Source: Candidatus Gastranaerophilales bacterium
Lineage (GTDB): Bacteria; Cyanobacteriota; Vampirovibrionia; Gastranaerophilales; Gastranaerophilaceae
Length of the DNA stretch: 15,935 nucleotides
NCBI GenBank assembly: GCA_021199975.1
Contig: JAJQHF010000047.1
Span: 1 to 15,935, forward strand
Direction of reading: 5' to 3'
The position numbers were made by a program, and so were the translations under genes. The notes under the pieces are model-generated. The model was not told the DNA's origin. It worked only from the letters and a program-made list of their open reading frames with translations, and made no database searches. Below, one piece after another: positions 1-6,947 of this stretch (positions are counted from its first letter, which is position 1; every line of letters begins with the position of its first letter).

Positions 1-486
1 GGTATAAAAAATATATTTTTCGGATTTTTCTTCAAAGAAATATTTATTAAAAAATAAAACGGCAATTGCACTTAAAACCAAAATTAAACCTTGTTCCAAA
101 CAGGTAACAATAAAAATTGAGTTAAAAGCTATATAAGGAAAAGAAAAAGCAATACAAGCAAAAATAGTTGCCGCTTTTTTGTCCATAATTTCGGGTAAAA
201 ACCTGCTAAAGTTATCAGCGTGCATTGTTATACCGATTATACTTAATGTCACAGCAAGAAAATCACGCCAAAAAGGAAGATACTCCCAAGTTTGGAGAAC
301 GTGAGCGGTTATAATTCTGCCCAATCTGTTAGTATAAAGTATGCCCGTAAGATTTTTATAGCCTTCAACTAATTCATCATCTATTCCCATAGAAGAATTT
401 GTTAACGCAAAACCAAAACATAATAATGCTGTTAATATCAGAAAAAACCAATAATAATTATTTTTTTCAATAAAGTTTTTTAACAT
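1..486 (-). CDS. GtrII-type membrane glucosyltransferase, N-terminal part (runs off left edge)
   Basis: Probable polytopic inner-membrane glycosyltransferase that would add glucose from a lipid-linked donor to a surface polysaccharide. The 162 visible residues begin MLKNFIEKNNYYWFF. Hydrophobic segments lie near residues 12-30, 76-88, 105-128 and 133-147. An acidic Asp36-Asp37-Glu38 follows the first membrane segment, as in GT-C transferases, and an Asn-Arg-Leu-Gly-Arg stretch (53-57) resembles the N-terminal signature I know from the GtrII family (Glucos_trans_II). The start is set by AAGGAG (499-494) seven bases upstream of ATG. The frame is open to base 1, so the C-terminus is missing. It follows the GH77 gene by 46 bases on the same strand and is probably cotranscribed. 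The family call comes from pattern recognition; the membrane topology is clear, the sugar and acceptor are unknown. Confidence 0.6.
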   Translation of the reverse strand, partial: MLKNFIEKNNYYWFFLILTALLCFGFALTNSSMGIDDELVEGYKNLTGILYTNRLGRIITAHVLQTWEYLPFWRDFLAVTLSIIGITMHADNFSRFLPEIMDKKAATIFACIAFSFPYIAFNSIFIVTCLEQGLILVLSAIAVLFFNKYFFEEKSEKYIFYT

Positions 487-532
487 TGAATTGCTCCTTA
501 ATTACAAAGACAATGTTAACATACTCGAATTT

Positions 533-2491
533 TTAAGACAAATACTCAAATTTATTTTTAAGACGGTTTTCTTTCTCTAAAATATCGGCTTCCTGAGTGG
601 TAAGAGGCCCTTCGCTTCTTAATATTTCGGCGGCTTCATTACATTTTTGAATAAGCTTTTCATTATTACATTGTTTCATTCTCATTGCATTTGCATATAC
701 TTTAGGAATATTCAGCCCAAAACCTTTGGATAATTGAGAATAATAAAACTTTTCATAATCGGAGGGAATTCTTACAGTCCAGTTATTTTTGTCTGTTTTC
801 CCCGAAATATTTATGCGTTCTGACATGCCGAATGCATCCGGAAGCGTAAAAAATTGTTTTGAACTTGTATAAATTTCAGCCAATTTTGCGGTTCTGAAAT
901 CCTCCTGTATTTTTTCTTCCTCACTCTGATGTTGATATTCCGGCAAATTATAGCTTAAATCAGCTGTATTCAAATTATAATCACGTTTAATACCGTTTAA
1001 ATGGAGGCTTCTTTTTTCTTTATCTTTTGCCATATTTATAAGAGAATCATTGTCATGATTTCCTGTTCCCGTATAGAATTTCCCGTTTTTATAACCTTTT
1101 TCCAAAAATTTATAAGGAGTCTCGTCGTATTCCGCATAAGCGGTGGAATAAAGATGAGGATATGTATTTAAAGTGGCTGCTCTGCTTTTATCTGCGGAAA
1201 TTCCCACAAGTTCAAGCATTATATTATCAGGATTATTTTCATCAAATTTAGCGCCTAATGTATTTTTTGCGGCAGCTTTCATTATATTTAAAATAGTAAA
1301 ATTGATATCAGGAAGTTTAAATTCTTCATAATTTCCGCCTGTTGTTTGATATACAAAAGGAGTAATGAATTGCCATGCCGCATCCATTCTTATGCCGTCG
1401 TATCTTTTAAAGAAGGTTGTATATTTGTCATAGAGAAGCTTCCCCGTTTCCCCTAATTTTGATAAGTCACCGTCCTCAAGGCATTCTCCTAATTTTGTAT
1501 AATCCAGTGCATTAAGCCCCCAGGGCTGTATGTTATTGGTTTCTGGACAATTAGGGTCAGGACCTCCATAATACAGATTGTCCCTGAAACAATCAATATT
1601 TGCCCATATTTCACTTTTATAAAAACCTATTAAACAATCTCCGTATAGTTTTATATTTTCTGAATTTAGAAATTCACGGCTTTCTTTTTGCTGTTTATCG
1701 GCAATAAATTGCTTAAATTTTTCAAACTCAATAATTTCTCCGTATTGTTGTTGTATTTCAGCTATGCGTTGTTCTCTTATATCTTTCGGGCAATTTTTAC
1801 TGTACAAGTTTTTATCGGGTTCATTCCAGGAAGTGTAATCATCATTGTTATAATGAGTTTTTAATGCTTCAAATATTGAATCTTTCTCTAACCAATAGGA
1901 ATTTTGCCGTTGAAAGTTTATAAATTCTTCATTAAGGTCTTGTATGATTTGATTATCGGTATTTGATTTTTCTTTAAAATTATTATATGCGGTTTTAAGT
2001 AAACCCTCTTGAATGCCTTTATTTTTACCTATAACATAATTATAATTTGTTTTATATTCTCTTTCATTTTTATTATCAGGATAATTTTCATCTGCAGCTT
2101 TAATATCTTTTAAAGATAATAAGGCGCCGTATTTAGGGGAAGCAAGTTTTTTTAAGTCTATAATCTGTTCACCGTAAGCAAATGCGGTTCCTGAGTATGG
2201 CGAAGTATTAGAATCGGTTATTTTTCCTTGCGGCTGTAATTGAACAGATGTAATACCCGTCATTGATTTAAGAAACTTTGTAAAATTTTTCATTGCGTCC
2301 GAAAATGTAGTGCCTATCCCCGTATTATAGCCTTTTTCGGAAGGAACATTAAAATCAAAAATAATAGCCGTAGTATCACTTAACTCCAATTCCTTTTGAG
2401 AATCTTTTATTAAATGCGAATAATCCTTTTTTTCTTTGCTTGTAAAGGCTCTTCCGAAATTTTGACTGCTGTTTATTCTGTTTATATTCAT
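533..2491 (-). CDS. GH77-like 4-alpha-glucanotransferase (amylomaltase), enlarged and divergent
   Basis: Likely transfers alpha-1,4-glucan segments between maltodextrins or glycogen chains in the cytoplasm. GH77 landmarks appear in order: a Gly-Ile-Gly turn (58-60), SPYSGTAFA (97-105, cf. DSPYQSFSAFA of MalQ) followed by IIDL, a WLEKDSIFEALK block (200-211), GD in strand beta-5 (284-285) and WAN (296-298), the nucleophile region YDGIRMD with Asp370, an acid/base Glu427 in MLELVG (cf. AEDLG), the TGTGNHDND block with His479-Asp480, and PDAFGMSERINISG (551-564), cf. the GLGSEARMN region. At 652 residues it exceeds the usual ~500, with extra sequence around 170-250 and 308-350. There is no signal peptide; instead a polar N-terminal lead contains NFGRAFT (11-17). 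The Shine-Dalgarno is weak and an AT-only palindrome sits just upstream. It lies 66 bases after rsmI on the same strand. The fold is confident, the exact specificity less so. Confidence 0.8.
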   Translation of the reverse strand: MNINRINSSQNFGRAFTSKEKKDYSHLIKDSQKELELSDTTAIIFDFNVPSEKGYNTGIGTTFSDAMKNFTKFLKSMTGITSVQLQPQGKITDSNTSPYSGTAFAYGEQIIDLKKLASPKYGALLSLKDIKAADENYPDNKNEREYKTNYNYVIGKNKGIQEGLLKTAYNNFKEKSNTDNQIIQDLNEEFINFQRQNSYWLEKDSIFEALKTHYNNDDYTSWNEPDKNLYSKNCPKDIREQRIAEIQQQYGEIIEFEKFKQFIADKQQKESREFLNSENIKLYGDCLIGFYKSEIWANIDCFRDNLYYGGPDPNCPETNNIQPWGLNALDYTKLGECLEDGDLSKLGETGKLLYDKYTTFFKRYDGIRMDAAWQFITPFVYQTTGGNYEEFKLPDINFTILNIMKAAAKNTLGAKFDENNPDNIMLELVGISADKSRAATLNTYPHLYSTAYAEYDETPYKFLEKGYKNGKFYTGTGNHDNDSLINMAKDKEKRSLHLNGIKRDYNLNTADLSYNLPEYQHQSEEEKIQEDFRTAKLAEIYTSSKQFFTLPDAFGMSERINISGKTDKNNWTVRIPSDYEKFYYSQLSKGFGLNIPKVYANAMRMKQCNNEKLIQKCNEAAEILRSEGPLTTQEADILEKENRLKNKFEYLS

Positions 2492-2500
2492 GTACTTACC

Positions 2501-2521
2501 AAATAATAAATTTTATTATTT
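2501..2521. repeat. AT-only inverted repeat upstream of the GH77 start
   Basis: The arms AAATAATAAA (2501-2510) and TTTTATTATTT (2511-2521) are almost perfectly self-complementary with no loop. The repeat ends nine bases before the GH77 ATG and lies in the 66-base gap after rsmI. It could be an operator or a weak mRNA hairpin near the ribosome binding site. Base composition is so AT-rich that chance is a real alternative. Confidence 0.3.
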
Positions 2522-2557
2522 AAAAAACATGAAAATATAAAATTTGCTATATAAGGT

Positions 2558-3370
2558 TTATTGAAGGGATAATTTATATATTTTATTTTTATTTTCATTA
2601 AAAAGTTTTGAAATTATTTTAGATATATCTTTTGGGGAAAATCCTTCTTCCTTTAATTTTTCTATTTTTTGAATTATTTCATCATCAGAAATATTAAGGT
2701 TGTCTTTTGCGAAAATCATAGCGGCAATTTCACCTTTGAGAGGATTATTCTCATAATATGAAATAATTTCGCTGACACAATTTATTTTTACCTCTTCAAA
2801 AACTTTTGTAAGCTCTCTGCCTATTGCAATTTTTGTATCAGAACCATATTCTTCTTCAATATTTTTAAGTGTTTGAAGCAGACGTTTGGGAGAGTCATAA
2901 AAAACACAGTTTGTATATTTATATTTGTTAAGAATTTCAATCTGCTGTTTTTTGTTTCTTGGGATAAAGCCGATAAATGCAAATTCCTCAGTGCTTCTTG
3001 GTATCAGGCTTAAAAAAGTGCTGACAGCGCATGCCCCCGGAACGGATGTGATTTTAATATCGTTTGCATATAATTCTTTTAATAAAACACCGCCGGGGTC
3101 TGATATAAGAGGAGTTCCCGCATCTGATACAAGCGCAATTTTATTTCCTTCTTTTATTAGTGAGATTATTTTTGCGCTTCTTTCTTTTTCGTTAAATTTA
3201 TGACAATCAAATAATTTGGCATTTATGTCATATTTGTTTGAAAGTATTTTGGTAATTCGTGTATCTTCGCATGCAATATAATCAGCTTGTTTTAGTATTT
3301 GAAGCGCTCTTAATGAAATATCCTCTAAGTTGCCTATTGGTGTGGCAACAATAAAAAATTGATAATCCAT
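2558..3370 (-). CDS. rsmI: 16S rRNA (cytidine(1402)-2'-O)-methyltransferase RsmI
   Basis: Methylates the 2'-OH of C1402 in the ribosomal decoding centre using S-adenosylmethionine. The product is a tetrapyrrole-methylase-fold protein with the classic RsmI signatures: VATPIGNLEDISLRAL near the N-terminus, ACEDTR, and LVSDAGTPLISDPG. Its 270 residues match the usual family size. I set the start at MDYQFFIVATPIGN (ATG at 3370-3368) rather than at an in-frame ATG 15 codons upstream. The upstream stretch has no family similarity and overlaps the STAS gene, while an AAGGAAG ribosome site lies about ten bases before this ATG. The STAS stop codon and this ATG form TAA-T-ATG, so translation is probably coupled. 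Confidence 0.96.
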   Translation of the reverse strand: MDYQFFIVATPIGNLEDISLRALQILKQADYIACEDTRITKILSNKYDINAKLFDCHKFNEKERSAKIISLIKEGNKIALVSDAGTPLISDPGGVLLKELYANDIKITSVPGACAVSTFLSLIPRSTEEFAFIGFIPRNKKQQIEILNKYKYTNCVFYDSPKRLLQTLKNIEEEYGSDTKIAIGRELTKVFEEVKINCVSEIISYYENNPLKGEIAAMIFAKDNLNISDDEIIQKIEKLKEEGFSPKDISKIISKLFNENKNKIYKLSLQ

Positions 3371-3371
3371 A

Positions 3372-3656
3372 TTATTTAAGCTTCCTTTGAATAGGGTTTG
3401 TTGCAACATTCGCAAAGGTTTTATTCAGCCCTGTAACATCCAAAACCTTGCTTACATTCGGATTGACATTGCTTATGGAAAGAGTTTTATTATTTAACAG
3501 CGCAACTTTTTGAAGGCTTAATAATATTTTTATTGCCTTTAAATCAATACTGTCTATGTTTGAAAAATCCAAATTGATATTACTTGATTTTTCAAATTCG
3601 GCATTATCAATATTTTTAATATTTTCAAATAATTCAGAAGCTCTTATTACCTGCAT
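3372..3656 (-). CDS. Small STAS-domain protein lacking the usual phosphoserine motif
   Basis: A 94-residue stand-alone STAS domain, the fold of anti-sigma factor antagonists such as SpoIIAA and of MlaB-like proteins. The core pattern is visible: a strand INLDFSNIDSID (27-38), a helix (40-53), a strand TLSISNVN (58-65) and VSKVLDVTGLNKTF (68-81), matching the 'V..vL.l.Gl...f' end of STAS domains. In classical antagonists Asp is followed by a phosphorylatable Ser-Ser-Gly; here it reads Asp38-Leu39-Lys40-Ala41, so kinase switching as in SpoIIAA looks unlikely. A Shine-Dalgarno is not obvious. A possible promoter, TTGCAT (3720-3715) - 17 bases - TAATAT (3697-3692), lies upstream. The gene is separated from rsmI by one base. 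A partner-binding or scaffold role is an inference; no anti-sigma factor or kinase is nearby. Confidence 0.75.
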   Translation of the reverse strand: MQVIRASELFENIKNIDNAEFEKSSNINLDFSNIDSIDLKAIKILLSLQKVALLNNKTLSISNVNPNVSKVLDVTGLNKTFANVATNPIQRKLK

Positions 3657-3731
3657 GATGATTTAATTACTTATTTTTTTCGTATATAACAATATTAATA
3701 TTTTATTTTAATTAATGCAATATATGTAAAT

Positions 3732-4466
3732 TTAACCTGCTTTTCTGATATTTTCTTCTTCATACATATTGTTATTAACGGAAAAATCATCAGGAATTGA
3801 AGAGTAAGCGTTAATTGAATTGAAATTTCTGTTTTCCTTCCAATTAATAGAAGGAATGTATTTTGATTGTGTTAAATTTTTGTATCTGAGCGTATTAACA
3901 GCCGTATGTTTTTTAGATTTAACGGTTTTGTCGGATTTATAAGAAGAATATCTTTTATCCTTGGGTCTTGAAGCCAGCATAAGCAAAAACAAAATAATCA
4001 TGCCTAAAACAGAGGAAGCAAGTATTTTTTTATCCGTGACAATGAAAAGGCTGCTTAAAAAAGACTCGTTAGTATTTAGTTCTTTTGTAATGCCTGTGGA
4101 TAATTCTTTTGTATATATTTGTGAATTTTCAATATTCTTTCCCTGTAAAAGAATTAATGTATTATCTGCTCCTTTTTTTTGGACGGTTACGTTATTTAAA
4201 TCGTTTGCGTTATCATATACTATTTCCATTGAGTCAGAAGGAAGAGTAGAGTTTAAAATAAGCATTAAATTGCCTTCATTATCAAATAATTTTTTTATAC
4301 GGGCTTGTTTATCTAATTTTAATAAAACTTTATATTTTTGTCCATCGGGCTGCTTTATGTCAATGCCGGATAAAGAACTTTCAGCGGCAAAAACGTTGAC
4401 AGATGCCAATAAAAATACAATGGCGGATAAAACAATTCTATTTATAATACTTTTCCCCGTTTTCAT
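3732..4466 (-). CDS. Exported single-pass membrane protein with a possible AMIN-like outer domain
   Basis: Function unknown. The 244-residue product has a signal peptide (MKTGKSIINR, then a hydrophobic core, likely cleavage after VFA at 27), then a beta-rich domain of about 90 residues (32-118: GIDIKQPDGQKYKVLLKL, then LMLILNS, MEIVYDN, VTVQKKG, LILLQGK strands). A transmembrane helix follows at about 148-166, then a basic RPKDKR stop-transfer sequence and a hydrophilic tail of about 75 residues rich in Ser, Asn, Lys and Tyr. The outer domain's strand pattern recalls AMIN domains of envelope proteins, but I cannot confirm this. GAGGA four bases or so before the ATG supports the start. It is the first gene of the minus-strand run and is transcribed divergently from the GH13-like gene. 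Confidence 0.75.
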   Translation of the reverse strand: MKTGKSIINRIVLSAIVFLLASVNVFAAESSLSGIDIKQPDGQKYKVLLKLDKQARIKKLFDNEGNLMLILNSTLPSDSMEIVYDNANDLNNVTVQKKGADNTLILLQGKNIENSQIYTKELSTGITKELNTNESFLSSLFIVTDKKILASSVLGMIILFLLMLASRPKDKRYSSYKSDKTVKSKKHTAVNTLRYKNLTQSKYIPSINWKENRNFNSINAYSSIPDDFSVNNNMYEEENIRKAG

Positions 4467-4501
4467 ATAATCCTCGGCGGTTTACTACCCTTTTAAATCA
4501 T

Positions 4502-4531
4502 TTTATAGATTTTACCTTTTATGTACATCAA
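4502..4531 (-). promoter_or_regulatory. Putative sigma70-type promoter for the minus-strand run
   Basis: On the minus strand TTGATG (4531-4526) and TATAAA (4507-4502) are separated by 18 bases, with expected transcription start near 4495. The downstream leader carries the GAGGA ribosome site of the membrane-protein gene starting at 4466. The match is reasonable, but AT-rich background makes false positives common. Confidence 0.4.
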
Positions 4532-4587
4532 TCAAACGGTTTATAAAATAATCTAAACCTTTGGATTAATAAATTTTATTTGGTATA

Positions 4588-4616
4588 TTGCGTTTAAATA
4601 AAAAAAATATTATAGT
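4588..4616 (+). promoter_or_regulatory. Putative sigma70-type promoter for the GH13-nagZ operon
   Basis: TTGCGT (4588-4593) and TATAGT (4611-4616) are separated by 17 bases, in the 190-base divergent intergenic region. A start near 4623 would give a leader of about 35 bases carrying GGAAGAGG (4641-4648) before the ATG at 4657. The -10 element is good, the -35 is weak. Confidence 0.4.
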
Positions 4617-4656
4617 TTAAATAGGCGGTTTTACAAGGCTGGAAGAGGTATGAGTC

Positions 4657-6945
4657 ATGTTCGGATTTCTGCAAAAAAAACAAGAGATTAATAAATCGGA
4701 AATTTTTAACAAACAGTATAAAATAATCAAAGATTTATACGAAAAAGATACAATTCCTTTGGAGAGAAAAAAAGAGTTATCTGATTTAATTGAAAAATAC
4801 GGTTATTTGCCGTATTCTCAAGCAAAAGCTATTGAAAAATTAACTCCTGCCGAGGTAATTTTCTGCCTTGAAAAAAAGCTTGAAATAAATGAGAGCTTTA
4901 AAGAAAATACTTTAGTAATCAAAAACAATAATACAAGCCCTGTAAAGAGCCATGGGTTTTATGATTCCGATTGGATAAAAAAAGAACAGCACGATATAAA
5001 GCTGATAAATTTGGCGGCGCTTGGCGACGGAACGGTAAATTCTGCGCCTGCGGAATTTATCGATTGGTTAAGACAAATAGTTATACTTCCTGTAGGAAAT
5101 ATCAATAAAAATATACTTTCAACAACAATTTATCTTGTGCCTTTTAACCCACGTGATTTTGGAAACGCATATTTATCCGCAAGTCAGGAGGAGGTAAGTT
5201 CTAAACTTTCGGATAAACAGTTGGAGGAAAAAGGGCTTAGTGCAAAAGAACAGATAAAATTATTCATTGCGCTTGCTCAATTAGCGGGACATCCCGTTAT
5301 ATATGATGTTTTTCCGCAAAGCGGAAGGTACTCAAAAACAGTACTTGCACATCCTGAAATTGCAAGATGGGTCGATGTTAAATTTTTGACCGAAGAAATA
5401 TCAAAAGCTTTAAATTATGCGGCAATAAAAATTTCTCAAGAATACGATGAAGATGATGTAACTATAGTAAGAAATATATATAAAACCACTTTAAAAAGCG
5501 GTTCTGCGGATTTAATGCCGGAATTTATGCCGATTTATAACCGTTTTACGGAAGAATTGGAAACAAAAAGAAAAGAGCTTTCAAATTTCATGACAAAAAA
5601 GGAGGAACAAAATAAACTCCAAAAACGTGTGCGTAAAATTGTTGCAAAAATTGAAGGTGTAAAACCCGATAAAATAAATAATGATAAAGATATAACAAAA
5701 AGAGGCGAACTTATTAATGCCCTGATAGAAGAAGGTTTGTGGACTCTGCCTGACGGAGCTTGGTGTTCCAGCGGTATTCCCGTTTTTGATAAAATGGCTG
5801 AATGCGGCGCTTATCCAATGTTTAAACATTATAATGCACAAGGGCATGATGTTACGGAATTTGCGGAATCAGACTGCCAAACTCCGTTTTACTTCGTTTA
5901 TCTTGAAAACGGTGAATATAATCTTCCCGTTATAAACTTTTATCTTAATTACTTACAGGAATTACAAAAAGAATACAATTTTGACGGGTACAGAATTTCT
6001 CATACCGATTTTGTTGTTGATGAGATGAGTGAAAAAGATTTAAGACCTATCAGCTACAGAGCGCCAAGATTTTTACTCAAGAAAATTAATGAAATTATGA
6101 AAAAACAAGTTCCTTATTTTGCCGTTATGGCTGAATACAGGCTTTGGAACTCTTATTTTAAAGAATATCATCAGGATATGAATTTTGACATGTTGTGGGG
6201 AAATGATACCAAAACGGATTATGAAAAGACTCCTGTCGAAGTTATAAATAATAACAGGGAATTACAAGAATATAACAGCACAATTATTAAAAACTCGCTT
6301 TTATCAATATTAAAAACCTACAATAATCAGGACGGAGAGTTTAGAACCGTAAACAGATATTTAGGGCTTATGGATAAAGATGAAGCTTTGTTTAAATGGT
6401 TTAAATTTAAATTTCTTCCCGGCGGTAAATTGGCGCAAAGACCCGTTATGTACGTTGACGGGGATGAATCATTCTCAAAAGACGGTATTGAAGCCACTAT
6501 TAAAGAAGAGGTTTCTTTAATACGGGAAAATGATGATGATTTTTATTATAAATTCGATGCAATAAGACGTTTGGCGGTTAATAACGAACTTACAATTGAC
6601 GGCGAAGCCCAAATAATATCTCAAAATAAAAACGGATATATAAGCTGGCTGATTTCAAAAGAAACAGTTAAAGAATGCTTTGTTATTACCGCAAATTATC
6701 TTCCTTTAAATGAAAAAATTCTTAAACAAAATTCAGAAGGAATAATGGAATATTCGATTAAAATAAATAAACCGATTGAAAATAAAAAAATTGAAATTCC
6801 CGGTGATTTCGAGCTTTATAGTGAATTTATATATGAACCTGATAAAAAAGATTTTATTGAACATTATTCCGAAAAAGGAATAAAAACAATAGAATTAGAA
6901 AAACTTGAACCCTCTGAATTTCGTATTTTTAAAATTAAGAGATAA
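4657..6945 (+). CDS. GH13-like (alpha-amylase clan) barrel protein with Ser at the expected nucleophile
   Basis: A large (762-residue) alpha-amylase-clan protein, presumably cytoplasmic since no signal peptide is visible. The barrel shows in blocks: LVPFNPRDFGNAYL (160-173), a region-I-like AGHPVIYDVFPQSGRYS (210-226), a region-II-like FDGYRIS (442-448) followed by HTDFVVD, a region-III-like FAVMAEYRLW (488-497) with Glu493 as candidate acid/base, and a beta-sandwich-like C-terminal domain from about 645. In GH13 the residue two after the region-II Arg is the nucleophile Asp; here it is Ser448 (TCT, 5998-6000), and I see no clear region-IV His-Asp. A charged helical insert spans about 245-345. 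AGAGG eight bases upstream fixes the start; an ATG at 4650 is out of frame. It is the first gene of an operon with nagZ. It may be a polysaccharide-remodelling enzyme, or a non-catalytic or mechanistically altered homologue. Confidence 0.7.
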   Translation: MFGFLQKKQEINKSEIFNKQYKIIKDLYEKDTIPLERKKELSDLIEKYGYLPYSQAKAIEKLTPAEVIFCLEKKLEINESFKENTLVIKNNNTSPVKSHGFYDSDWIKKEQHDIKLINLAALGDGTVNSAPAEFIDWLRQIVILPVGNINKNILSTTIYLVPFNPRDFGNAYLSASQEEVSSKLSDKQLEEKGLSAKEQIKLFIALAQLAGHPVIYDVFPQSGRYSKTVLAHPEIARWVDVKFLTEEISKALNYAAIKISQEYDEDDVTIVRNIYKTTLKSGSADLMPEFMPIYNRFTEELETKRKELSNFMTKKEEQNKLQKRVRKIVAKIEGVKPDKINNDKDITKRGELINALIEEGLWTLPDGAWCSSGIPVFDKMAECGAYPMFKHYNAQGHDVTEFAESDCQTPFYFVYLENGEYNLPVINFYLNYLQELQKEYNFDGYRISHTDFVVDEMSEKDLRPISYRAPRFLLKKINEIMKKQVPYFAVMAEYRLWNSYFKEYHQDMNFDMLWGNDTKTDYEKTPVEVINNNRELQEYNSTIIKNSLLSILKTYNNQDGEFRTVNRYLGLMDKDEALFKWFKFKFLPGGKLAQRPVMYVDGDESFSKDGIEATIKEEVSLIRENDDDFYYKFDAIRRLAVNNELTIDGEAQIISQNKNGYISWLISKETVKECFVITANYLPLNEKILKQNSEGIMEYSIKINKPIENKKIEIPGDFELYSEFIYEPDKKDFIEHYSEKGIKTIELEKLEPSEFRIFKIKR

Positions 6946-6947
6946 GT

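Noticed and set aside
3371..3415. Upstream in-frame ATG giving a 15-residue N-terminal extension of RsmI
   Set aside because: The extension overlaps the STAS gene, has no RsmI similarity, and the ATG at 3370 has its own ribosome site and places the conserved ATPIGN motif at the usual position.
3691..3702. Perfect palindrome AATATTAATATT as an operator
   Set aside because: It is a 12-base AT-only palindrome in a nearly pure A/T gap, readily expected by chance.
3961..4470. Long plus-strand open frame opposite the membrane-protein gene
   Set aside because: It is antisense to a gene with clear signal peptide, transmembrane segment and ribosome site; it has no Shine-Dalgarno and no recognisable domain.
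4672..4680. A8 run near the start of the GH13-like gene as a slippage switch
   Set aside because: A runs of this size are common in this AT-rich DNA and encode ordinary Lys codons; unlike the G9 tract it does not stand out.
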